From Acheta domesticus (lineage: Eukaryota > Arthropoda > Insecta > Orthoptera > Gryllidae): a stretch of DNA of 64,000 nucleotides. The notes beneath the pieces are model-generated. The model did no database searches, was not told the DNA's origin, and saw only the letters and a program-made list of their open reading frames with translations. Positions 11,583 to 24,839 of the stretch are shown here, piece after piece. The DNA lies in assembly GCA_031308135.1 (NCBI GenBank), contig JAHLJT010008756.1, positions 104,063,271-104,127,270 on the forward strand, read 5' to 3'. Numbering within the stretch: the stretch's first letter is position 1; each line of letters opens with the position of its first letter. The translations under genes and the position numbers were made by a program.

Positions 11583-11735
11583 AGTGGCGTAGTTCCTGTG
11601 TCAGCACGTTAACTCTGAGTATCTGGGTTCGAATCTCGCAATGGAAAAAAATCTTGCTAGTTTATGTATGTGTATAATATTGAGGCGTTTAGGAAGCGTT
11701 TAGGAGCGTATGTGCTTTGGTAGCACTCCGTGTTG
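11583..11735 (+). repeat. Short tRNA-like SINE, copy 1
   Basis: GGGTTCGAATCTC near 11628 is an excellent pol III B box, and GTGGCGTAGTTCC near 11587 can serve as the A box. The downstream body (TTTATGTATGTG, ATATTGAGGCGTTTAGGA, TATGTGCTTTGG) recurs about 230 bases further on, showing that this is a repeat family and not a tRNA gene. Confidence 0.6.
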
Positions 11736-11814
11736 AATTTGACGTTTTGAATTCCAATGAGAAAGGGAAAAAATATAGCTATGTTGGAATATTTTATACC
11801 TTAATTAACCTTAA

Positions 11815-11965
11815 TGCCGGCAACTTAACTCTAAGGATTTGAGATCGCGTCTTGGAGCGGACAAAAAGTTTGCTAATTGAACCCACTTTTGCTCGTTTAT
11901 GTACAAGTAAAATATTGAGGAGCATTTAGGAACAATGCGAGAAAATATGTGCTTTGGTTGTACCA
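11815..11965 (+). repeat. Short tRNA-like SINE, copy 2 (diverged)
   Basis: This copy shares the body phrases TTTATGTACAAG, ATATTGAGGAGCATTTAGGA and ATATGTGCTTTGGT with the copy at 11583-11735, in the same orientation. Its tRNA-like head is worn: the B box region reads GGATTTGAGATCGC. Confidence 0.5.
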
Positions 11966-11969
11966 CTAG

Positions 11970-14900
11970 TTTGTCATAGGTATTGTTTTGTGGAATTAAC
12001 AGGAACGGTGAGGATAGAGATTGTAAGTTTTGGGAAGAAAATGGAATTCTAATGTTTTCCCTCAGAAAGATGAATCTGTTTTGATTTCTTGGTTTTGTAC
12101 TCCAGTGTTTCAATTGCACAAGTAAAAAGATTCCTTACATAATACTTTCGTTATTGGATTGGAATTTCATATGGACATGTCTTTGGACTCGCAATAATAA
12201 TTTTTTGAGTTGCCAGCAACAATCTCCTTTGATAAATACTCGTAATAGACGAAACTACTTAACTAGCCATAAGAGTTGAAACATTAGGCATTAGTGTGTA
12301 AATAAATAAAGAAACATTGTTTACGTTAAAAGACGAACGTAGCGGGGGAATATCCCATTTGGGCATGTGGTGTATTTATTATATTTGAATTAGAGAATAG
12401 CTTGGATAACTCGGGTGACTCGCCTGGCGCGGGGATGAATATTGTTAAATAATAATAAACACAGTGTTCATCCGGGAGATTCCAGCATTATTAAATATTT
12501 ATTTATTTTAATAATTTTCTAAAAACATCTAACGAAATACTCCCATCTGGCTCTTACCACATTCGAGATATTTTATCATCAATACATTGTAAAGGTGATA
12601 TAGGTAATTTTTTTATTTTCTATTTTAAGACCACACTTTGCCGTTTTATTTAAACATTTTATTATGAAACTAAAGAACAAGCAATTCTAAACCACTGATG
12701 CCAACATGTAAAAATTGCCAATTCCTTCACATAGGAGGTTGTCCATGATAAACGACGATATTATAGATTAGTTCTTAATCTCATTTACTACCTCTTCGAA
12801 GACAGAATATTAATACAATGTTATTTTTTAAGATTTTCAAATTTAGTGTCACCTAATTAATAGAATATAAAGAAAATTTGGTCACTGATATCTGTTCTCA
12901 CACGTAGTTGGTAACCGTTGGTTTACAGCTCGATTTTACTCCCTCCCGTGTCTAACATGCAGTACCTGCTTTACCTCTTTCCGCTCGTGGCATGACATGA
13001 TTCCGGAAACCGCTTGGTGATCGGAGAACGCCTGTGGTGAAGCAAGGATCATTAATAGCTTGAAATTATAACGAGTATGTTGGAAACTGTTGTCAGACCT
13101 CCCTGCTCACGCAAGATAATTTGAAATAATCATACACTCACGACTCGCGTTTTCCTTCTATGGTGCCCAGAACCTAAGTATGGCGAAATGTACGATTTCT
13201 CGTGTAGTTCAGTTCCCAGAAGCGTCGATTTGGATATGCATAAAATTTTCGTACAGTATTTCGCACCATAAACGAGAGATGAAGACACGAAATGCTTCTG
13301 CGTGTTTATAATGAGGTTTCTTTTTCATTAATGTTGTATTACAGGAGACGTTCTGAGAACTTTTTAAATACTCGCTTCAGCATGGAAAGGGAAGAAAATT
13401 ATTTATGAGCTCACTTACTCGAGGATGAAACGTTCAGAAGTAACGTGTGGGTGAGAACGGTGGCGCAGGAAAATGAAATTATTATCAAATCTTGTGGGAT
13501 ATAAAATACTGAATAGGAATATTTGAAAAAGAAAATGTGAAAAAGCCACAGAAAAACAGTAATATAGGTCCTTAGAATTTTATACATCGTTTCTCCAAAA
13601 ATTTGCGCTGCAGGGAGTAGCAATAATATGGAATATAAAAATAAAATATTGGTATTTCGTGCAAAAGTGACTTATGTCGGGTCGATTTGTTACCCTAAAA
13701 TAAAATTTCATACGCCAAACATAATTAATATTTTACAATAAGAAAATATTCGCATTGTTCTTCTAACTTTGCTTAATTTTCTATTAAAACGTCACATGTG
13801 TATGGCAAAACGACACATCGATTAAAAACAGTGGATTGATAAAGAAACGGTCTATTAGTGCTCTAGCGTTTCATGTACTTGCTTTCTGTAATTTACAAAA
13901 GTATGTTTTACTGACTTCCACATGTACAAAAATAAATTGCTGAATTGGATTGTAAAGAATATACAGTTAACATTATGTATTCCTTCTGAACGGAAGACTT
14001 TGCCTAGACAAATAACCTAATACTATCTTTACTTCTCAATAATTGCTCAGTGATATAGACTGCGCCATTTTAAGTGAAATACGTTCTTTATTAAGGTTCT
14101 TGTTTTTTGAAAATAATATTTGGTTCTATCATTAAGTATCATCAAGGTTCTGGTTACCTTGTCTTCCCTCATTACGCTGAATAGTGTATTATTTCATTGT
14201 ATACATGATACAGATTTGAGTCAGGATGAAATTCGTTGTTGATGTGTATTACCATGAAGACTGTATTCAGCTTGCTGCCCCATGGAAACCCATATCACTT
14301 CCTAGGCGCCCTGTGAATGAGTTCACAGAAAATATGCAGGTTCCAGTCCTTCCCCATTCATCGAACAGTTTATTTCTAATCTTATCTTTAAATGAAGAAA
14401 AAGTGACAATAGGAAAAGGAAGAAAATGTATCGCTGTATACACATGAAAATTACCAGTCACAAGAAAGTAAGAGTTTTAACAGGTATATTTGTGTGCATT
14501 AATGTGTGATCATTCTTGAAACGACTTTTACAGTTCGTCAGAATAATCCATTTCTGTATCACGAGTATCATTTGAGCCCTCGGACTCAACAGAGAACAGT
14601 AAGGATTATCCCAAGAATTAAGACTAAATATTTATTAATTTTGAACAATGTCACATGTTAAATTATTAAGATTTTGAAAGCATTAGGGAAGATTGTGAAG
14701 ATGAAAATACGAACTATTTTATAAACACAACGATTTTTCAAAATTTATGAAATGAACTAATGCAGGGTATGCTGTTTTCCACTGAAACCATCAATATTAT
14801 TTGTCTCCTACCTAGTTGTTCATTTAATACAGATTTAATGTTAAAGGCTGTGATTAAATATAATCATATTCTACGATAGAAGTTTCGAATCTAAGTTTGT

Positions 14901-15530
14901 CAAACGGAAAAAGAAATTTACAGAATAGCATAACTCTAAGCACTTTCTGGAATATTAAACGACGTTAGGATCGTAATTACAATAATTATTGTAATATTGA
15001 CGCGGTATGTATTCTTCTTATAGGGAAATCGAAATGTGTAAAGTATTTAAATTATTTGGTTAAAATCACTCGCAGTTTACTCGTAACTATACTAAGGCAA
15101 ATGTTGGGGTAAATATCCTACGATTTATTGACCTCTGTGATAATATTTGTTCTTGGAAGCACATCATTATAGTGTGAATCCGATATCTGCCCGATAGAAA
15201 ACATGGAATCTTGAAAAGATGTGTTGAAGGAAAAAGTATATTGTTTAGAAAAACAAACATGGACATCACATTCTTTTTTCTCACATATTTTTGAAGAGTC
15301 AATTATATTTGAATTTTGTCTCTCAGCGTACATTATTTTAAAAGTTCGGAACTTAGAAGTGTTTCGCAAAAACGACATTAAGAACTGATAAAAAAAATTG
15401 CAATTCGTTTACCCCATTTGTTAGGTTATGAGTTTTCATTAGTTCAATCTTTTCTCGAAAGTCTTCCTTCTGAAATTCTAATGCCTTGCGGAAGGACTTC
15501 GTGAGACGAACAAGGCAGCATGACTTCGCC
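11970..15530. other. AT-rich region without recognised gene
   Basis: About 3.5 kb of AT-rich DNA. It includes a modestly GC-balanced patch at 12330-12480 and another at 12900-13320 with unique-looking sequence. A 73-codon frame at 14226-14447 has no recognisable domain. Nothing here supports a gene call. Confidence 0.5.
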
Positions 15531-15539
15531 TGATTAGTG

Positions 15540-16320
15540 CTAACCCGGCATCACCACCCGGTTATGCGAGCAGGGGCCGTGCATCGGTCATCTGTATATG
15601 CATCCAATCGTGTTCGATGTCCGGTTCCGTACCGGGCAGTGGCACGCAACGATGATGAGTGTAATGGCGGGCGCAGGCGCCGAGCGGCGGGCGAAGGCGC
15701 CGCGACGCCGGGGCCGGGGCGGCCGGCGCCGCGCGGCGTGGGAAGCGGCGCCGGCCAGGTACGCCCCCCTCCGCCCGACAAATTGAGAAGCGCCGTGGCC
15801 GGGGACGGCCGGGGGCGAGGGGACGCCCAGGGACCCCCCATTATGAATTACGAGCGCCCCGTTGCCGCGTACCCTATACTTAACTGGACATAAAACTTAG
15901 GCTGCCCCCCCCCCCCCCGCGCTCGCCCGCTTCACTCATTGATTACCGACCCGGTGGTCGCTGGGCGCTCGCTCCAAAGACGCCTGCTGGGAAGATACCA
16001 CACTCTCTCCATTCATGGCGCTTGGCTGGGTTCATTCATCCGTAGGCGCGCGCGCGGCGCGGAGAGCAGCGCCGCCAGGGCAGCGCGGGCGGGCGGGCGG
16101 GCGGGCCCCGAGCCGAGACGGGACGAGGCGAGGCGATGCGCGCTCCGGACGATGTGGCGCTGGCGCCGCGGCGCCGTGGCTCGCGCGTGACCCGCCCGGG
16201 GGGCGCCAGCGCCGTCACGCGCCTCGCCTCGCCTCGCCTCGCATCCCCTCGCCCCGCCCCCCGGCCCCACCCGCCGCCGACCTGCCCACTTCGCCCTCAC
16301 CTCGCACCGCCTCTCCGATG
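15540..16320. promoter_or_regulatory. GC/CpG-rich island 3
   Basis: This CpG-rich block contains a poly-C run at about 15906-15919, (GCGG)n at 16085-16103 and (CTCGC)n at about 16218-16243. Between the GC-rich flanks lies a less biased segment, 15838-16040, with ATGAATTACGAG, ACATAAAACTTAGG and TGATTACCGACCC, as in a non-coding regulatory core. Overlapping frames on both strands are Arg/Pro/Ala-rich and not credible genes. Confidence 0.4.
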
Positions 16321-16329
16321 ACAGCCTAC

Positions 16330-19300
16330 TTCCAAGGCGATCCGTTTCAAGTCACAGTTTTCCTTCATTTTTTTTGAAGTGGATGGTTTTGGCGTTTGTC
16401 TGCAGCACTGGAAGTACCGTCTGAATTACACAGGTGACCAGGGAGAAAACGTCTAAAATAAGCCCAGAAATAAAAATTAGCACAGAAATAAAAAAAAGCA
16501 ATCGTATAGTGAAAATTGGGGTCTTTTAAATTCCTGTGTCAATTTTACGTGTCTGGCAGCGTACAGTTTTGTTTGTGGAATTATAACGCGAAGTAGGTCC
16601 GTGGTCAGTCTATTAACATATCTTTCAATACTTAAGTGTATATACAGACAGGGAGACATTTTCAACTCTGACTTTTAAATAATTGAACATCGATCATCAC
16701 AGCCCTGTTGACTGTCGTACTAAAGGTCAGTTTGACATATCTTCTATCTAATCATCGAAACCTTACATACATTTTCCCCGGTATCGCGTAGATTTCTATG
16801 CTCAGACCTCCATCAGTTTCCGTCTTCTGACCTTCAAGTCCCGGTATGTTCATGACTCCAATTCCTCTTCAAGCCAAGAGTTCGAGTTCTCTTGTCAATT
16901 TTTCATCGCCCATTGTGTCGGTATCCAGATTATGCTTCGGTTCGGTAAATCGTAATGGATGAGTTTTTTACATGCTCCTTTATTTCCAATGAAGCAAAAA
17001 TTTACGCGAATGATACGTTTTGCGTCATTTGAATGAATATATATTGATCTATTTTTTTAATTACTAATGTTCCCGTGTACGTTATACTCCTTACATGCGT
17101 TGCAGTTTAACTAACATTGTGACAAAATTTGTAGCGGGGCGCATTAGACTGTTATTTTCTATCTGACGATCAAATTCAGAGAACCTGTTTTGTTTTTCTG
17201 AGCAATTATGAAATAATGATTTAGTTGGTTATGTGATATATATTGGGGTCCTTCATTTATTTGAAAGAAAGTATTGTTTTAAAGCATTATTGACATTTTA
17301 TTACTTGACAAAGTCTTGAAGAATTTTATGAAGACAACTTCTTTGATAAATAAAAAATTGACTGTTTTCCGTAGTTATGACTGAGCCATAGTCTTTTTTC
17401 TAGACATTGTTAATTAAATCTAACAGAAAATGATTTCTTATTATTGTGTCAAAATAACATTATCCCGCTAATGAGTTATTTGACACGTTCAGATGATTTA
17501 TAGGATTTGCTATAAATTTAGAGAGACAATTAATGGATGAAATATTGGTTTGAAGCCAGAGAAGAGGATGTATGTTCCTAAGTTCTGAGATTTTATTAGT
17601 GTACTTGTAGGTAAGTATTAGGTCGTCAAAGTTTCATGATCCCTAAAGCTCTGTTTAATTTGTTTGCTTTCAGAACTCTCATGTGATTCAGATTTATTCT
17701 CACAAAATTCATAAGAATATTAATAAGCTTCTCGGAATTAGATAAGGGATCTGTAAGGCTAAAAAATAACCCTCCTCTTGTGTAATCTCAGTTGCTGTGA
17801 TGTAATCAAGGTAATATCTTGTGTTCCTGGATCAACCCCTGGAAGCAGTAGAAGATGTTCTAACACTTATTTCGTTTTTTGTAGAATGTTCTAAAAAGGG
17901 CAATGATGCTTTACACGAGATATCGAGGAGAATTGTTAAATCAAGTAAAACGTAATAAGGAGTTTATTGAATACGGGAACGAACAGGGAAAAATAAATGT
18001 TTTCGTAGTGTCGTTGGGGTTCAAGCATTTTTGGCTGTTTCAAGAAAGTTCGAATAAAGGATACATTTTAAGAACCGAGACGAGCACGATAAATTCTAGT
18101 AATTCATTAGTGATGTTAAGGTTGCATAGGGCGCGGCGGAACCAGAATTTTTCTAGAGGGGTTAGGAGAGAATAGGTAAGCAGAAAAAGAGAGATTAGAC
18201 GGAAATATGCATAATTATCGCATCTGCGAGGAGTTGTCAGTGTATTCCACTAATCATTCGAATGAGAAAGTAATTATAAACACGTAGTGGTACAAGAAAT
18301 AATGCCTTGGCAATTCTGGGAAAGCTATTTTGATTTGTTTTGGTCGTGTGCAGATAGAAAATCGTGAAAATTGTTCATTGTACTGATATCATAACAATAT
18401 TTTTTTTTCAAGCAGCAGGTATGACTCAATTGTAAGCTGAAGCTTAGTTTTTGTGTAACAAATAATTTTGAATTGAATTTGAAGAACTCAAGGTGCTCAT
18501 TTTTATTTTCTCGTGTGCTACTTACGTACAGTAGAGAAAGAACTATAATGCTGAGGCAAAAAGAGTTGTTTTTTAGAGGAAAACTCTTTGCGTTTGTCTC
18601 TGATAACAAGAAAATATATTTTTCTTGTTCCCATTTGTTACATAAGATCTCTGAGAATTTAATCAGGAGCAACCCATTTTATTTCTGGGCTACGTAAAAG
18701 CATTTTATAGAGTCAACCGTGAAAAGTTCTATTATGATTGTGGTGAGTAAGCAATTTACGTTTTCTATTGTTACCACCCACCCGCTCGTGCTACCAGCGT
18801 AATTTCTGTTGCAAGCGCCCTCACCAGCAAGGCGCCGCTTTGGAAAGATTTTCTTGGCACACTATATTTTCGAAATAAAATAATTTTATATTGTTATCGT
18901 CACCACTAGTAGCAGCAACAAAAACTAAGATCATGAAATGAACGTGAAATAAAACGTGCTCAAACAATAGTTTACTCTTTGGTCGCGCATAGCAATATCC
19001 GTATGGAGTGCGATCACCGTATTTGCGAAACGTAGTTCGCTTTTGTTTTTTATACAGAGCTAATATAAATGCTCGAGTGTCCATTGGAAATCAAAGCCAA
19101 AACCATGTGCCATACCTGACATGAATACCACGCATAAAAGTACACGTAAGTAATGCTTGAATAGAGTTACAGTAAACTTAGTTATAATTCATTTACAAGC
19201 ATTTATAATATTTTATTATATATTAGTATTCTGAAATTTTAGAATTACTTTTCCGTCATTCGATGGAGCTGCAAATGAAGCTGCAGTTTGTTGGGGTTTC

Positions 19301-19440
19301 AGTCGCCACTGCTCTAAACAGTGGCCAGATTCGACCTAGCCACATGTATGCAGGAGAAATAAAACTTGCGCAATATGCTTGAAAACTCATGAAATGGAGG
19401 CGTTAAAATCAGTAGCTTGTAATCATGCTGAAAATCCAGT
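16330..19440. other. AT-rich region without recognised gene
   Basis: About 3.1 kb of AT-rich sequence. Frames such as 17903-18175 and 18325-18672 lack recognisable domains. A small GC-balanced patch occurs at 18780-18840. Confidence 0.5.
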
Positions 19441-19449
19441 GGAATCGGG

Positions 19450-20015
19450 CGGGATATTGGTTCCCCCATCGCCCGGCCCTAGAGTTGATTGCGGGGATCG
19501 CGTCGGTGTGGAGGTGACGTAAGCCGGCGAACGCCGCTGCGGACCTGCGAGGCGCGCGGACGGGCGCGTCGGGCAGTCGCGTCAAGGCGCTCTCCTCCCG
19601 CCCCCTCCTCCTCCTTCTCTTCGTCGTCGCCGTCCTGGAGGGCGGAGGCGGGGCCATCGGCGAGGCGGGCGGGCCCTCGCCCAATGGGACCGCCCCGCGC
19701 GCCGAGCTCGGCACGCCCACACGCACACGCACACACATACGCGAGCGAGCGCGCACGCACGCACGTGGTCGCACCCGTCCTCCTCACGCACACGCGTTCG
19801 CGCCGCGCCCGCCGCGACAGTCGCGGAGGCGGCGGTGCGCGGACGGCGAAAGGAGGGGGAGGGAGGGGAGGAGAGGGGGGCGTGCACCTGCCTGGAACGC
19901 GGCTGCCGGCGGGCGCCCCGCGCTCGCCTGGGCGGCTGCAGGCACAGTGCAGGCGCGCCGCTCCGGGCTCGCGTCCAAGCGCCCCTTCTAGCCCAACGGA
20001 ATCAGCCACTACACT
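19450..20015. promoter_or_regulatory. GC/CpG-rich island 4
   Basis: This CpG island has an alternating CACACG/GCGAGC tract at 19715-19770. Frames of about 185 and 194 codons overlap on opposite strands with Arg/Ala/Pro-rich products, typical of GC-rich shadow frames. A regulatory or promoter role is possible but unproven. Confidence 0.35.
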
Positions 20016-22290
20016 TGTGGAGCACGCGTCAAGCATATTTTTACGAGCTCTATATCAGCTGATCTTTAAATAATACTTCTGAATTGGCCATCTAACCGTC
20101 AATTGGACGTGTGTATCAGTCAGTTGATCACTGAAGGATGGAGCGCCAGAAAGTGTGCCTGCTTTTTTTAGGTGAAGGGAAGTATTTTTATAATTAGTTT
20201 CTATCCAATTCCTCGAGTTTTACTTCTAATTCATGTGATATCGATGGCGGGTTGTACTCAATGCAAAATTAAAGTGTGGATTACGCCAACCATGTTAGTA
20301 ATAGTATTCTAATATTTCGTTTGTTTCTTAAGTTAGTAATGTTTTAATTCAGTTAAGTCTTCATAAGTATGTCATATCCTCTTTCAGACATTTCAACAGC
20401 ATTATCAAAATAAATATTGCTGTGAATTCCTTAATTTTTGATCTTTAAATAGAGATGCAATACATTATGTGCATCTCTGGCAACGACATTCCCTCTGATA
20501 AACGCCACTCTTACGTTCTTCCGAAAACGAGTATCGTGAGTTCCGAGACTCAGTCAAACAACACTGTTTAAGACTATGTCGTATTGGCTTTATAGAAAGT
20601 ACCTCTCCCGTGTTCCTTTCAAAATCACTGTGACTCAAGTTGAGTCAGAACGATCGGAAACATCCATTTTGAAGAACATTCTGAGTGAGGTTTACGCATT
20701 AATGATATTTATTCTTAAGTTTTGAAAAACACACTTTCTTGGATATGGAAATCGTTTTTTGTAGATTACATAAATTTCTCAACTAATATGAGAAAGACAA
20801 AAGTGAGAAAGGAATAGTTTTTTTAAAGATTAACTACTGTTTTCTTTCAAGCATTATCTAAGTTACACTTTTTTTCTAAATATGAAAAAAAACTGTTTTG
20901 AACTTACAATTTACTGCACTAGAATATCAATATGTTTCATTTGTCTAGTTTCTAACTTCAGTGCGAATCGAATGGATGGATTTAATATTTCAAGAAATAT
21001 AATGTGATTTTTTGGGTGAATATGCCATTTAATTTTCCACAGCGCACATGGACGAAAATGTTTTTCATTGTTGTTGTTGTTTTTGTTTTTGTTGGTTAAT
21101 TTTGTTATATTAGCAAATAACTAGGTATTCGGGGTCATTTTGTTACATTTTTGAAGGTTTAGCTCTTCTGGGTGCCCACACTCGCTAACATGGGTATGCT
21201 CCATAGAATCTTGAAACTTCGGTAAAATTAAAATGCGTCTGATATTAATTGCTTCACCGCCAATCTAACCCTTTTGTTTGTTAACAAACACTTATCAGTG
21301 TTAACCTTGCACAGTAAGGGACCTATAATGCTCTATTGCACAGATCAGGGTTTGGCCGTTTAAAGTTGGGTTCCAGCATAAAACTATTTTCGTTTTTAAA
21401 ACAAAGATTTACAAAGTGCCAATGCCCGCATACTTACGTTTATTTATGAAGCAATGTGAAATAAATTTCTTTAAACAATAGAGGTCAACTATCTCGCAGG
21501 GAGACATAAGTAAGTGTTTAGTCTGCCTGTGCATTTATTCACCTCTGGGAGCTTCCTTTGTCCCGCTAGCGCAGGTTAGGTAGAACTGAAAGATTATATA
21601 ATTTTTGTCTCTTTTCATTTACATTGTTGTATTTATTTTTCTTGCAAAGGTCCTCATGTAAATCTAATGGAGCAGAGGACGTGTATGATGAGATCAAAAG
21701 ATTAGGGATCTGTCATAACGTCTTATCCCGGCATCCCAACCCCGGAACGTTGGGCTAAAGTAGCAATTTTTACGATTTTACACTTTTTGTGGAGAACAAC
21801 TGAATGTACTTCTTCGAGATCTACACCAATCTTAAACATCTTTGGGAGGAAACCACAGAACTTATTTCTGACGTGTGTATCAAGTTATAGTTCAAAAACT
21901 TTTAATGCCTGAGATATGCCTACTACAAACACATTCACACATCCATACACACTTGATCAAAACCAATTTTTGTTGTTTTGTAACCCTTAAAACCATCATT
22001 TTATCATTAAAATCTCGACAGAGAATTTTCCCCCAAGATACAATACTTGTCCTCTAATTCATGAGATTCAGAAAAAAGTAAAAATGTTGAGATGGATGAA
22101 ATAAATTGGTGATGAACAACATAAGTGACGAGGCTGACGATTCCATACATGGTACTAGTTCTTTGAAAACCATCCAACTTTAAATCCAGAAACAATGAAC
22201 TTTTTCGTATTGAAATTTATGAGATTGTGTTGTGTTCACCCCAGTTGAGGTGTTTGACCGAATGAAAGGTACTCGCTTGACTAACTTAGT
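20016..22290. other. AT-rich region without recognised gene
   Basis: No gene, clear repeat unit or RNA was recognised. Short (TTG)n/(GTTTTT)n runs occur near 21068-21100. A TTAACCTTGCACAG sequence near 21300 has no matching partner terminus. Confidence 0.5.
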
Positions 22291-22394
22291 TTGTTTATTC
22301 ACTTACAAACACACATACACATACAATCAAATTACAGGGGACTTCTTCGTCGGGTGCTGGCTGGTGCGTGGCTAAGCACCAGTACAGTCTTTCA

Positions 22395-22842
22395 TGCCTC
22401 CCGGCGTGGCTCCACGGCGTGCCCTTCCCACGCGCCGTCTCCGTGCGTCGCCCTGTCCCGCACGACTCCAGGTGCGGTCTCGCGGCGTGCGCCCCTGGCA
22501 CGCTTATCCGGTCGTGCCTCCAGCACGGCCCCTAGGCTGCCCTCCGTCTCGCCGGGTGTTGCCCGGTTCCGCACGACTCCTGGTGCGGTCTCTAGGCGTG
22601 CGCCCCTGGCACGCTATCCTGCCGTGCCTCCAGCACGGTACCTAGGCTGCCCTCCGTCTCGCCGGGTGTTGCCCGGTCCCGCACGACTCCTGGTGCGGCC
22701 TCTCGGCGTGCGCCCCTGGCACGCTATCCTGCCGTGCCTCCAGCACGGTACCTAGGCAGCCCTCCGTCTCGCCGGGTGTTGCCCGGTCCCGCACGACTCC
22801 TGGTGCGGCCTCTCGGCGTGCGCACCTGGCACGCTGTCCTCT
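22395..22842. repeat. GC-rich tandem array, about 4 x 110 bp
   Basis: CGTGCCTCCAGCACG recurs at exactly 110-bp spacing (about 22513, 22623, 22733), with a diverged first unit starting near 22403. Each unit contains several short palindromes: CGTGCCTCCAGCACG, GCACGACTCCTGGTGC, GCGTGCGCCCCTGGCACGC and CCGGGTGTTGCCCGG, so one strand could fold into serial hairpins. The period is not a multiple of three, so the overlapping frames here switch reading phase between units and are not genes. Unique GC-rich sequence continues to 23040. Confidence 0.85.
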
Positions 22843-23045
22843 CTCGCTGCGACTCGGTGACTCGCAACGGGGTGACTGTGACTCCGTTACTCCATTACTG
22901 CATTACTGCTGCGCCTAAATAGGGGCGACGCGGCCCGGGTTAGCCTTGCCTCGAGGCTTACCCCGCTCGCTGATCAGCGTTCCGCGCGAGCGGGTTCCGT
23001 GGCGCGCGGCGTACAGCCGCGCGCGCGCCAGCTTCAAATGCTGGC
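22843..23045. promoter_or_regulatory. GC-rich flank of the 110-bp array
   Basis: This is CpG-rich unique sequence with a CTAAATAGGGGCG phrase at 22914-22926 and GCGCGC runs around 23000-23030. It ends abruptly in AT-rich DNA. Together with the array it could be one inserted unit, such as a solo LTR or a satellite-bearing element, but the termini were not identified. Confidence 0.3.
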
Positions 23046-23269
23046 CACAGCAGATTGTACTAATGTTATTATAACAATAATTGATCTTGTGGTTTTTATA
23101 TCATTTTGAAGAAAAAAAATTGAAAAATAAATTGTACGGGTATTCAGGATTTAAGAACGTAGGAAACACTGTTATGAATCAATGATTTCTCGTGTCAATA
23201 GTTTTACAAAATACTCACGTATGCACTGTAGCAACAGCAGTCAATCATGCCGCTGCTTTCCTGCACTTT

Positions 23270-23820
23270 TGGTGCTGATGAGACAAATTGAAGACAAAAC
23301 AGAAACTGAAAAAGATAATACAGGCGTATAGCCAAAGAATATGTTTGAACAAGTTGTTCCGAATGACGTTTGCCGGTGATAGGCAAAGGATTATGACTAC
23401 CATTTTGGAAAAGATGGATATGCTACTGGAAAAGGTAGCTTTTATTTTGGATTTGAATGGATTGTTATTGTTGGTAAACAAGCTATGAATATATTAAATA
23501 AATATGTTTTTTTAAATCAAATTCTCGTTATCACCAAGCCTTTGAGGCTTTGGTGGCACATAGCAATGTTTTTCCATAACAATTCTCGAACTATTCGGTT
23601 CTTTTCGTCAAAACGAAGAAGCCTTGGAACGATAAATTGAAGCTTGCACTAGTGGCCAAAAGCTAAACAGAAGGCATTAGACGAAAGTGTGATTTCAATG
23701 GTACTATTTTGGAAAATTCGATTTGAATGGATATAAGCTTATTGTTGCTAAACAAATGATGCATTTTTAAGTAAATATCATTTTTTAAATCAACTTCATA
23801 ATTATATTCCATTATCATCA
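23270..23820. repeat. Diverged direct duplication of about 100 bp
   Basis: The segment near 23403-23520 (ATTTGAATGGATTG...GTAAACAAGC...AAATAAATATG...TTTTAAATCAA) is partly repeated near 23708-23810 (ATTTGAATGGATATAAGC...CTAAACAAATG...AAGTAAATATC...TTTTAAATCAA). Short frames over the first copy are not conserved in the second, so this is probably non-coding repeat. Confidence 0.4.
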
Positions 23821-24089
23821 AATATCACAGGTTTCACAGATTGATCCATTCATTCACATACATTATCTCTATACCAAGATATTAAATTGTTTCCATTTTT
23901 TCTTACTTTTTTCTCAAGTGTGATTTAAACGTCTGTAGTGAATCTCGGTTTGTTTAACTGGTTATGCTACAACAGTATTACAACCTTTCTCGTATTATTT
24001 TTAACTCTTGCAGTTTTCGAAACTTGAACAACAATAAGATGTGTGCCATTTTTTAAATGTCGGTTATTCTATTCGAGGAATAATTTACA

Positions 24090-24830
24090 GAAAAAGATTA
24101 GAGCCATTTTTGAGATATTTTATAAATTGCACTAGTTGTAAGCAGGAATTAGGCGAAAACTTCTCGTTTTACCAACCTTCTCGTTTTGATCTTACTAAAA
24201 GATATTTTTTAGAATAAATTACGTTAAAGAAAACATGTCTCAATATTGTACTTTTGAAATGTTAATTTTTTGCGATTATCGAAAATGTTTGAACTTTTGC
24301 AATTTTCGAAATTGTAGATATCTTAACAAAACTGAGACCTGCTCCAGTTTTGCAAGCGTCCTTTTCGCTATCCGATTAAAAAGTTCAATCAAAAGATTTG
24401 AAGCCATTTTTGAGAAAAAAAATGAAAATGTCCTTGACGCTTCTTGTAAAGTACCCGTAAAATCAAAACATCGGTCTTAAATTCTAGTGGCTGCGTCGTC
24501 AGCCAGATCAACAGTGGAATATAAGTATTGGTGAAAATTCTACTTACGGTTTAGTCATTATTGTTGTTCATAGACGGACAGACATTTTCTTATCAGGCAA
24601 TTTTTCGGTTTCAAGAACCCACCAAACGTAAATTCTATGTACAGAATTCTGTGTACAGAACGTGTTAAAGGAAGTAATTTGCTACATATAGGAAGATGAA
24701 TTATCCCATGTTTTGGTATCAGGAACTTAAAATACGAATTTTCGCGCTGAAAAATTGCAGTTCTTTCGCCGCAGTATTACAATACTTTTTCCATACTACA
24801 TATGTAGTATGCGAGAGTAAACATTGGAGC
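24090..24830 (-). mobile_element. Family A repeat, copy 3 (decayed)
   Basis: Read on the minus strand this has the family A order. A degraded end with an AATTTTCGCGC...CGCAGTATTACA block lies near 24730-24790, with the accompanying GGTTTCAAGAACCCACCAAACG block near 24610. GGACAGACATTTTC (24574-24590) is a remnant of the tetranucleotide core. It is strongly diverged from copies 1 and 5. Confidence 0.5.
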
Positions 24831-24839
24831 CATTTTGTA

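Noticed and set aside
11620..11640. Possible tRNA gene based on a perfect B box
   Set aside because: No clean acceptor or anticodon stems, and the downstream sequence is repeated at 11815-11965, so it is a SINE.
21290..21320. TTAACCTTGCACAG as another piggyBac-like terminus
   Set aside because: No matching inverted terminus with TTAA was found within a few kb.
22291..22922. Frames of 154 and 83 codons with repeated protein segments
   Set aside because: The underlying 110-bp repeat is not a multiple of three, so the repeated peptides arise in different frames of the same DNA; no domain or conserved start.
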